From contig CM046299.1 in assembly GCA_025267735.1 (NCBI GenBank), forward strand, positions 35,230,887 to 35,294,886: a stretch of 64,000 nt of DNA. Reading direction: 5' to 3'. Shown one piece after another: positions 45,401 to 57,400 of the stretch. How positions within the stretch are numbered: the first letter of the stretch is position 1; each line of letters opens with the position of its first letter. A model generated the notes under the pieces. The model made no database searches. It had not been told where the DNA came from and was given only the letters and a program-made list of their open reading frames with translations. The DNA comes from Mactra quadrangularis. Lineage: Eukaryota > Mollusca > Bivalvia > Venerida > Mactridae. The position numbers and the translations under genes were made by a program.

Positions 45401-48400
45401 ATTATTGTTAGTTTTTTTATGACTGTTAATTATTATCTCCCTTTGATATGAAATAATGTAGTTTTTAATTTGTCTGCACAAAATATTGGTTGATATAATT
45501 TGAAAATCTGATCTAGTGAAAATGTTAGAAATACTGGTACAATTGACCATTTTGTGTGCGATCTTATTTAAATAACAATACATATACAGTTCTGTTATAA
45601 TAACCTGTCACAACTTAAATAATTACACGGTCACTGAATGTGTTATTATTCAACTTCTTTTAAACCATTGAGCCTCCGGTTCATATTGATAATCTAACTA
45701 TATATGCAGCAATTTTGAATATCAGGGAAATAACAAATTCGAAAGGAGTTAAAAATAACAGGTTCAGTGACAGTAATAGAACTATATACCCACTAATCAA
45801 ACCATGTGCTCTTTTGTAAACACCTTGTTTGTGGGACAAAATGTAACCTTAAACCTTTGCTAATAAGTAAGGTCATAGAAAGGTCCATTAGATATCATTC
45901 CAGTTTACTGAGAAAAGTTCTGTGATCAAGTACAATGTTATGTATTGATGAAGGAATTTTACCTTAACATTTACACTTCCATGACAGGTATCAATATACA
46001 TGTAACATTAAGTTGGTGTCTTTCAAAATGACCAATAACATTTACTGAGAAAATTTGATTGAGATCTGTGTCTTTTAAGCTTGTATATACTGGTATGCAG
46101 GGCTCGAATTTAAGCTCGCATACTCACAAAATGCGAGTGGATTTTGAAAATTGCGAGTAACTTTTGCTTTAACTCGCAAATTTTTGCGAGTTGAAATCGC
46201 TTAAAAAAATTATTTCTGTCCAAACTAATGAGGCTCAAATCAGCATTGAGCCAGTCAAATAGATTGATAGCATAAGATTCACAGTACAAACATGTTCGAT
46301 ATTCTATGTCTATCCCAAAATAACACCCTTGTTCTATCTGTAGTCAATTATTTTTAGTAGTATGTTGTTTAATACTGCATATATGAATAATTACTATGTT
46401 TGCCATTAAAATTTGGAGATAAAATGCGAGCGATTTTCTTCTTTTTATACGCCCGTTTTGAAAAACGGTCGTATTATGTTATGCTGTTGTCCGTCTGTCC
46501 GTGGACAATTGCTTGTCCGGATGATAACTTAAGAAAGGATGCACCTAGGTTCCTCAAATTTTATGTGTGGATAGCCCCTGGGTGGAGGAGGTTCCCTATT
46601 GATTTTGAGACCCCAGGGTCAAAGGTCAAGGTCACTGGCACTTAAAATAGGTAAAACTTGTCCGGACAATAACTGAACTACCAATGTACCTAGGTTCACC
46701 AAATTTTATGTAAGAGTAGCCCATGTGTCAAAGATGCTCCCTATTGGTTTTTGGGCACCTGGGTCAAAGGTAAAGGTCACTGTGGCATCATATGGGAAAA
46801 AACTTGTTGTGACAATAACGGAGCAACCAATCTACTTAGATTCACCAAATTTTATGTGAGAGTAGCCCATGTGTCAAGGATGTTCCCAATTGGTTTTGGG
46901 GCCCCTAGGTCAAAGGTCAAGGTCACAGGGGCATCATATTGAAAAACCTTGTCCGGACAATAACTCAACAACGACTGTACCTAGATTCACCAAATTTTAT
47001 GTGAAGGTAGCCCATGCGTCAAGGATGTGCCCTATAGGTTTTTGGGCCCCAGGTTCAAAGGTCAAGGTCACAGTGGCATCATTTTGAAAAACTTTGTCCG
47101 GACAATAACTGAACCACCAATGTACCTAGGTTCACCAAATTTTATGTGAGAGTAGCCCATGTGTCAAGGATATGCCCTATTGATTTTGGGACTCCTGGGT
47201 CAAAGGTCAAGGTCACAGGGGTATCTTATTGAAAAACATTGTCCGGGTAATAACTCAACAATGAGTGTACCTAGGTTAACCAAATTTCATGTGAAAGTAG
47301 CCCATATGTCAAGGATGTGCCTTATCAGTTTTGGGGAAACAGGGTCAAGTTTAAACCTTCAACCAGAACATATCAAATTACCAAGCAGTGACTTCAAATG
47401 TTCAATCAATATGTTAATAAAGTCAAAATGGCAAACAATGAAAAATTTGTCCGGACAGTTACTGAACCACTAATGTACCTAGGTTCACCAAATTTTATGT
47501 GAGGGTAGCCCTTGTGTCAAGGATATGCCCTATTGGTTTTGGGGCTCCTTGGTCAAAGGTCAAGGTCACAGAGGCATCATATTGAAAAACTTTGTTCGGA
47601 CAATAACTCATCAGCGACTGTACCTAGGTTCACAAAATTTTATGTGAAGGTAGCCCTTGTGTCAAGGATGTTCCCTACAGGTTTTTTGGCCCCAGGCCTA
47701 AAGGTCAAGGTCACAGAGGCATCATATGGAAAAACCTAGTCCAAACAATAACTGTATCACCAATGTACCTAGGTTCACCAAAATTTATGTGAGAGTAGCC
47801 CATGTGTCAAGGTTATGCCCTATTGGTTTTGGGGCCCCTGGGTCAAAGGTCAAGGTCACAGGGGCATCATATTGAAAAACATTGTCCAGGTAATAACTCA
47901 ACAATGACTGTACCTAGGTTCACCAAATTTTATGTGAGAGTAGCCCATGTGTCAAGGATGTTCTCTATTGTTTTTGGGGCCCCTGGGTCTATTTTAAACC
48001 TTCAACCAGAAGATATCAAATTACCAAGCTGTGACTTCAAATGTTCAGTCTTCGAATTTAGCTACCAGACCGAAGACCGAGTCCGTCTAAAACACTGACG
48101 GTCCGGTTAAAATATACGGATCACAAGACCGACTGTCTGGTGGAAATTTCAATAGCAATATTACTAAAAATGCATAATCTAACATAAAACTTGCAGTTGC
48201 AAGTAACTTAGTAAGCCAAGCAATTCTGTATTTAGTGTTTATTATATAATAATATCATATATGAGGTATAAAATAACATATAAAAACAAAATATGATTGG
48301 TCAGCCTCCGGTCCGGTAAAATTCTTTTCGGTCTGGTAAAATTTTGGCGTTTACCAGACCGAATGTCTTGCGCTTTGAAAATTCATTCGTGAAGACTGAT

Positions 48401-51400
48401 GTTCATTCAATATGTTAATAAAGTCAAAATGGCAAACAATGAAAAACTTGTCTAGACAATAACTGAACCACCAATGTACCTAGATTGATTAAATTTTATG
48501 TGAGAGTAGCCCATGTGTCAAGAATATGCCCTATTGGTTTTGGGGCCCCTGGGTCAAAGGTCAAGGTCACAGAGGCATCATATTGAAAAACCTTGTCCAG
48601 ACAATAACTCAACAACGATTGTACCTAGGTTCACCAAATTTTATGTTAGAGTAGCCCATGTATCAAGGATATGCATAGTTGGTTTTGGGGCCCCAGGGTC
48701 AAAGGTCAAGGTCACAGGGGCATCATATTGAAAAACATTGTCCGGGTATTAACTCAACAATGACTGCACCTTGGTTCACCAAATCTCATGTGAGAGTAGC
48801 CCATGTGTCAAGGATGTTCTCTATTGGTTTTGGGGCCCCAAGGTCAAGTTTAAACCATCATCCAGAAGATATCAAATTACCAAGCAGTGACTTCAAATGT
48901 TCAATCAATATGTTAATAAAGTCAAAATGGCAAACAATGGAAATAATGCTATATTTAATAAGTAACATGAATTTAGTTCACCAAATTTTAGTTGTGGGTA
49001 GCCTATGTGTCAAGGATGTTCCCTATTGGTTTTGGGTCAAAACTAGGTCAAAGGTCAAGGTCACGGAGGCATCATATGGAAAAACCTTGTCCGGACAATA
49101 ACTAAACAATCATTGTACCTAGGTTAACCAAATTTTTATGTGGATCAGCCTATTTGTCAAGATGTAATGTGTTGATAGCTCTTTGGTAGAAGATGTTCCC
49201 TTTTGATTCGGAGACCCCAGGGTCAAAAGTCTAAGTTGCTGGGACTTAATTTATATTGAAACATTTTCCGGACAATAACTCAATAATGATTGTACCTAGG
49301 TTTACCATAGGTGGGACCTATTCTGAGATCCCGGGGTCATTGGTCAAGGTCACAGGGACTTCATATGAGATAGAACACAGCATGGACTGCACACGTGCGT
49401 ATAATGCCCCGCCCAGCGGAGCTCTTGTTTGCTAGTTGAAATAAAATCAACTTGCAAAAAAATACCAGTTTAATTTTTCCTTAAATTCTAGCCCTGCTGG
49501 TATGCCTCTAGTTCTCATGATTTTTTGGGTGTTTATTCTCAAATATATATAATAATATATATTATAAGTGTAAATATTAACTATTCTTTTATATTGTTGT
49601 TACTGGATCTGATCTAGAATTTTAGAATGAAGTGAATGTGTTGTATATTTTCAGTGTTTTATGAACTCAGTGTTACAATGCCTAAGCAATACTAGACCTT
49701 TATTAGAATACACACTCAAAGAAGATTACATGTTAGATATAAATAAATCTACCAGCAAATTGAAGGGAGCCTTAGTCATTGGTAAGAATATAACGTTTAG
49801 TTACAATGTGTCTTTTTTGAAGGAATAAATTCTAAATTTGGCATACTCAAATTATTGTAGTGGTGTCCATATATTATTTACAGGGCTTGACAAATGATTT
49901 GGAAGCAACTTGTCCTGCAGGACGAGCAGCTTGGAATTTTCACTCGTCCTGCTGCAACTTGAACTCGTCCTGTACTTCACGAAAGGGAAATACAATTAAT
50001 TGTAAACTTGTATGAAGCAGTAACAAACATGTTATTTGTTGTTTATGACAACTATTTCTAGGAACAAAAAGCAATCTAGTCAATTTTTTCAGATTGCAAG
50101 TGAAAAAATATGCTTTATTTGTTGCATTTTCCATATGACTATATATTTAAAACTTGAAATTTGTTTAATTTAGCTAGAAATTTCACTCGTCCAGCAGGTT
50201 AAGCACTGCTAGAGGATCAACTCATCCTGAGTCAAATTCTACTCTTAATTACAAGCAAACAAGTGGATTTGTCGAGCCCTGATTTATTCTCTGGTCCTAT
50301 TGTACATAGAACATCATAATTAACTCATAGAAAAATTAATTTCAACGATTAAATTGAAATGTAAAAGAAAATCTAAAGAAACAGACTATGAAAGAAAAAA
50401 ATATTAGGCAACTGTGTTGGCTCACAAATGATTTTATATGAGGGTTATTTTTTTAAAAATAAAGTTTTTGTTTTTTTTACTTTTTTTACAAAATTAAAGA
50501 GCAATAAACAGTCTTCTTATGCCTACCAAATCATACTAGACCACATTCATAGATGTGTCTTGCCAACATCAGTATTTCAGATTTCAGTATTGAACTAAAG
50601 TGAGTGATCTAGACACACCTTGATGTTATGTTATAAATAGTTTTGTCTATTTAATTTTTATCCCTAGTTTGTACTAATGTAAATAATGTTTATTGTCGTG
50701 TTTCAGCATATGCAAACTTGATAACATCATTTTGGAAAGAGAAGAGTGGCTCTTATGTATCACCAAATTCTTTTAAGTCACAGATACAGAAGTTTGCTCC
50801 TAGATTTTCAGGCTATCAGTAAGTAAAGGATTCTAGTGGGGGGTTTTTCTGAGTAAATTATTATAGTAACATACTTGTTTTATGATAATCTGATCTCATT
50901 ACATTATGATTAATTGGTGTTTCTTTCTTATTCTACAAATTGATTTCCCCAGATTGTATTTTATCTGTCTACACAGCAAAATATTTCATTATTTGTACTG
51001 TTTGAAATAAGAAGTATTTTGTGATGAAACTATCAAAACCTTGAGCTGATCAAATTTACCTTCAGTTATCCTACAAATGTTTAGTGAAGCCTGATCTGGA
51101 CTTATTCTGATACTAGCTAGAACTAGCAGACATTATCAAATACAAAGTTGTTTCTGACATTTGATATGACTGGTAGCTTTATCTATCTAAGTGAAGGATA
51201 TATTTTACCAGTAAATTCATAATGAAAATGATAAGTCAATTTAGTCACATAATAATAATAATTAATAATAATAATTTTATTTTGGTAACAATGGCATGAC
51301 ACATGGCATACAAATGATGAATATCACAGTATGTAAAATGCCATATGTCATGCGCATCAATTCCAGGGATGGCACAGAAAAAAGGTCTCTTATTTCTGTT

Positions 51401-54400
51401 GTGGTCCCCGAAATTTCCTTTGTGGTTCCCATGATGTTCATTACTTTCATATCTCATTATTATTTCATGTCAATTTCTTCCCATTTTCTGATGACAAGTA
51501 ATAAAGTAAATATTTATTTGCTGCATAATTACAGACAACAAGATTCACAAGAGTTTTTACGATATTTACTTGAGGGTCTTCATGAAGATGTTAACAAAGT
51601 AACTCAGAAACCAAAACCTCTTCAAATTAATGATGACAAATTCACAAGGTAAATCTTATGATAATATTATATATAATGACCTTTTTATTATACCTAGAAG
51701 TTCTTAGTTGGAAGTTGTTTAAACATTTTAGCCCTTCAATCCGTGAACGTACTAACTTTAAACAAAACTCATCTCATTATTGGGATTGCATATAATTATA
51801 CCCCCGCTTCGAAGAAGAGGGGGGTATACTGTTTTACCCTTGTCCGTGCGTGCGTGTGTGCGTCCGTCCGTCCGTTACAAAATTTCCGTCGCAGTTTTCT
51901 CAGCAACTATAACATGCAGCAGCCTAATACTTTGCATATTGCTTCATCCCATAGTCCCATGTGGTGTAAAGCGATTTCATGCTCCTTGCTCATCTACTTC
52001 CTGTTTGTCGCATATTTTTAGATTTTGGCGGGGGTATCACTAGTGAGCATTAGCTCACAGATTTACTTGTTGATCATGTTAGACGATGAATTATGTCACA
52101 TTATATTTGTGTAAAATACCTCAAGCAAAGCACAGAACTAAGCATGAAAGAAACAGAATATTCATCATTTTTTTAATAAGATCTTTTTTATTTCAAACCG
52201 TGAGCTGAGAAAATGATATGTTTTCTGCGCTCTTTTGGTGAAATAAGAATAGATCTTACACCAAAGTAAAAAATAATCCTTTATATGTTTGCTAATTATG
52301 ATCCTGTTATATCAATGTCTTGATACTAGATTTATAAATATTTGTATAATTTTAATTTATTTTAGTGATTCCGACAAAGCAGCTGAATATTGGAATAATT
52401 ATCTAAGATATGACCATAGTAAGATAGTTGGTAAGTATTGTATAATAGGATAAATCATTTAACAATGTTCCCTTCTCTAAGCCTATTTTAGAACTGCTCA
52501 TGTACTAACATGTTATGTAATTTATTACTGATTAAAATAGTATTAATTTAAAAATGTGTGGACCAGGGGCCCCATTCGCCAAAACTGTTGGGGACATTGA
52601 AAATTATTGGGGCCTAAAGGATAGGTATGTTTTTGCTTCTGATGATATTGGTGTTATTGACTATTAACACATTATGTGCTTTTAAATATTTCACTCTTAC
52701 TAAACAATGAAGTACTAAATGCACAAGTTACTGTACAGCATACAGCCTGCCTTTAATGGCAAATGACTGCATTCAGTTGTGTCGCGCTGAAGCCCCTTGC
52801 CCCATTTTCCCTCCTCCCTGCCATTTTCCCTCTTTCCTGCCATTTTCAGAGTTCTAGAATAATCAATATATATTGTATCATATTATTTGTGTTTACAGAA
52901 ATATTTGTTGGACAATTAAAGAGTGAGTTAAAGTTTGAATGTGGTCACAAATCAGTGACATTTGACCCATTCTGGGATTTATCTCTTCCTGTTCCTAAGG
53001 TAAGATTGTTTCTTATCAATTATAGTTGGTTTATATAAATATTTTCATCTATCATAAATCTTGTAGAATGGGATCTACGGCAAATATTGTTTGCAATTTG
53101 GTTTGCCATTTGGACCAAAATTATTACCGTGTAAAAAAGATGATGTATAAAAAGAGAGATTGTGCATCAGCATTTAAAATCTAGAAACTACATGTAAATG
53201 CTAGTACATGGCTATGCAAAGACTGTTTAAGTATAGAAGACCAACTTCAAAAAAATATTTAGAGTATACATGTATGTAAAAGTTGCTGGCTCGAACTCGA
53301 GGGGACATGAAAAATGATTCGAGAGAGCCAAGTGTTCGACCCGGCCGACTTTCGACCAAGTACGACGTTATTAATATAGATCAATGGTTTTTAAATTTGT
53401 TATCTCCCTTGGTTTAGTATATACCCCGAACACACGGTTCATTCATGTGTCATGTATACGTAGTTAGTAATTACTGCAAAAAAAATGCCAACTAAATATT
53501 TGTTGTGCGTTAATTTTACATTTAAGAACATGATTACGATATAGGTTAGTAGTAGTAGATGAATTGATAATTTCTTTAATGTGGTTACATGTAAGTGAGA
53601 AAGGTTTGATGTGACCGGGTCCTCCAGTAAGTTTTTTTCCGCCGTTGTATATGTGTGTATATTCTGTTCTAACATTTCGATCCTTAATTAGGACTTATTT
53701 TTTACCGAAATTGCACGAACTTTTTTATCAGTTTTTATTAATTAAAACTAACATACACGCTGTATATGCGCTAATTAATTTTTTAGCGAGACCTTATTTA
53801 CTTGTTTTGTCATTTTTTTTATCATACCATGACATTTTATAATATGTGCCTGTCTACAAGTTGCAGTCAACAAACAATTCTATTGTTAAGCAATTTTTAT
53901 GCAATATTATAAACAATATATTTACTAATCACAATGTGTTGGGCAAATTAACATCAATTAACAAATCTATTGTTAAGCAATTAAAATCAATTAACAAATC
54001 TATTGTTAAGCGATTTTCACGCCCTGTTATTATCACGCGTCACAAACAATGACTGTGGTCAAGATTTTACGGCCGATGTGTGAAAATCTATTGTTCGAGA
54101 GAGACAATTGTATTTAAGTGTATTTGTAAACCACGGGGCCAAGATATTGGTTCGAGAGTTCGACTCGGTCCTGTTCGACACAAGAGAGGTTGACTAATAT
54201 AGATATAGAAGGGAAATTGATCAGTGGCAGACAATGTGTTCGACTCAGCCAATTAATTTGACCCGGTGGTGTTCGAGTGAATGAACTTATACTGTATGTT
54301 CAACAGAACATTGGATCATTAATTTGGAAATTTTAAAAAGTGATGTTGAAATAGATAGATACATGTACCGGCTTTATATAAAATCCCTGTAATCTGTAAT

Positions 54401-57400
54401 CTTGGCCACTTTGGTTTCAGTTGACAAAACTAGTGTTGACCTGATCCTCTAGTTAAGAAAATAAGTATAAACTTACAAAAAAAGAAAATTAGGGAATTTT
54501 TCTTGTGTCTATCTTAAATGATAGTTTACTTACTGACAATGGGTGACTGACAATGGATGGTAGTGAGATGAAAACTTCTATAAAACATTGATATTGTAAC
54601 AATGGTGTAGAAGTTATATACATGTAATTATGCTTATATATATATATATATATTATAGATTCGAGCTGAATGTGATATCAGAGATTGTCTTAGTTTATTT
54701 ATGAAAGAAGAAAGTTTAGAAGATGATGAAAGTCCTGTAAGTTTTATCTTTTCTTTATTTATAGCATAGTTTCTTATTTATCGTAAATTTGACGTAAGTT
54801 TAAAGTATTTTTATGAGTCTCTTTCTTTATATTTTGTTTATGATCTGGGGTCAAAAGCTAGGTCACACCTTTGAAATCTCTAGGGGTCAAATTTTTTTTC
54901 TAATTTTGTTCAAACATGGTTTAATGCTACAGTATTGTGTAGTTTGAGATCATACTTGACCAATAAATTAAATAATTGAAAAGCATTGACAGATGATTGC
55001 TCATGCAAAACTTTATAGTAAGCTTAAAGTTAAACATGTCAGTTTATGATACAGTTAATGTACCTATGCTCTTTGGTCGTATTTATTCTGTTGGTAAATT
55101 TTGTTGTGGCCAACATTGTTATGATCATTAATTGTATGATACAAAATCAATTATAAATTTATGATATAAATTTTAAATATTGTAAATTATGATATTATAC
55201 TTTCAGACATGTGCAAAATGTAAAAAGAGGAAGTCATGTACGAAAAGATTTTCGATTCAGAAATTCCCACCTATCCTAGTGCTTCGTATCCTTTAGATAA
55301 TGGTAATAGTCATGCAGTGTTTATTCTAGGCCGCGGGATCGCCGGAATCCCCCACTTCGATAAAAAGTCCCCCAGATTTTTCGACGACATGAGGGACAAT
55401 TCCCCCACTTCAAATCACGTCGAAAATCTAAAGATTAGTCTTACCTTTTATACCCATAAAAAGAATTTTCATAATGGAAGTAAAACAAAACCACGACGAA
55501 TAGAGTTGGTTTTTTTGTGTGTCCCCCTTTTGATTGATAGTGCAAGAACTAGTCAAATTATGTTTAAACTCGGTGATTCATTTAGCCGTCTCTTGCGTCA
55601 GAGACGTAAGCTTTTTACCTCGGCCGCAATGAATTCTAAGTATGTACGCTCATACTTCGCCTGTTTATCTAGTTTGCTTTTTAAAGTTTTATTTTTTATC
55701 AGAAAAAAAATGTTTCGACTAATCTATTTCATAAAAAATCAGCCTAATTAAAATACCGAATTTGAATTGTGCATTAGCTCAATTTTACTTTTCATGCGTC
55801 TTATTGAATTATTTGTGAAACAAAACAATCGGCGAACAAAAGATCAAACATTTTAGTATACAAACTTGACAATTGTCAATTGTTAAATCCTTTTGAAAGG
55901 ATTACTTGTTGGCAGTTAATTATGAAGGTCAGTTGATGACATTTATTAACACCTTGAATTGAAGGTTTGAGTAAATTTTGTCGTGATTTTGACGCTGTTA
56001 ATATTTATAAATATCCATAAAATATCGTAATATTTATGGGCATATAATTAAATTTAATCTAAGTACAAACAAATCGTCATAAAAAATCAATTGTAAGTGT
56101 GTCAGCTCTGAGTCTTTTTTAACTGATAATCAAGGCATATCAACTTCTTTGATGATTACCGCCGACCTAAATTCGATAATGACGGACGATGTCTTTGTTA
56201 TTGATTTGAACGCTGTGTGGTCAGTTTTTAGTAAATTGACTCTAAATTATTGATAATTGATTGTATGATAACTGGCTGTTGCACAGTAACTTTTTAGCGT
56301 GTTTTAAGACAGTATAAATTATGCAATCCTATCAACTTTTTATCTTGCGATTTCGCCGAAAATAATCAACTGTATGTTTTTATTTTCAGTTTTCTTGAAA
56401 AAATCGACCGAAATTTTTTTCTTTTTGCCAAAAACTCGACCTAGATACAGGATACAAAAATTTATTTCAAGTCGGATTACAAGACAACAAAAAACATTAG
56501 CTTTTAATAAGCTATTGTCCAAAATAACATTAGCTTTGATAAGCTATTGACCTGTTATCTCGATTTGGCTGAAGAATCGGCAGTTTTTTTTTCAGATTTT
56601 GCTCAAAATTTTCAATGTAACTAGAAGGTAATATATGGGTAAATGTACATGTTTTGAACGTGTGAATTAGGCATAATAAATATCGAATGGAAAGTAATTT
56701 TAGATAGTCATTTTTGCATCACCTTAATTCCCCCACATTTTTTCAAAATCCCCCACATTTTTTTCAAAAGGTGGGGGATCTTCCCCCACATTTTTCAAAT
56801 CCTAGAATAAACACTGGTCATGTATTATAGAAAATAAATAAATGTTCTTGCAGACATTCATTCTGATACACTGGTATTGACTGTCTGTCTAACAGATATT
56901 TTGTCAGCCTAGGAAGACATATATGTACTTGTCTTTTTACAAATTATTTGATCAGTTAGGGTCATAATTTGTGAGCAAATATCATCTGACTAACATGTTT
57001 CTTTTATACTACAAGTGAGATAAACTTGTGTCTTACTCTAACCCTATACTTGTCTTTATACATTTGCTTTAATCAAACTTGATTGGTAGCTTCATGTTGA
57101 TAAAATCTAGGGCAATGCTATAACCAGCCTTGTTGGGTCAAAACAAGGTCTGATGTTGAATTCAAAGAAATACCAAATCCATTCAATTGTATCAAACCTG
57201 GTAAAAACTTCTATATTGGTTAAATCTAGGAAGAAAGAAGGTCAGTGGGACAAGTTAATAATAAAGTCTTGAAATCTCTCTATGGGGTCACATTTGTTTC
57301 AGTTTCCATCATGTCACATGGTCTTCATATCAAAAACGTATCAAAAACTTCATATGTCATGTGTTGTCAATAACTTAGTCACTTGGTTAAATCAAAGAAA

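Larger units (their letters stand above)
46098..49496. mobile_element. hAT-type element enclosing array copy C (USP2-like intron 2)
   Basis: Ends are CAGGGCTCGAATTTAAG and CTTAAATTCTAGCCCTG. Perfect 8-bp duplications CTGGTATG flank it at 46090-46097 and 49497-49504. The left part has alternating GCGAGT/ACTCGC motifs typical of hairpin-forming subterminal sequence. The array at 46442-49429 makes up nearly all of the interior, with only 67 bp of the element to its right. Confidence 0.88.

Noticed and set aside
51296..51534. Upstream extension of USP2-like exon 5 to the ATG at 51296
   Set aside because: The acceptor AATTACAG at 51534 gives the exact conserved QQDSQEF join with exon 4; the upstream part has no similarity to the family.
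55236..55751. 171-codon + strand open frame
   Set aside because: It starts inside USP2-like exon 9 in a different frame and continues into a transposon; there is no domain and the exon frame is strongly supported.
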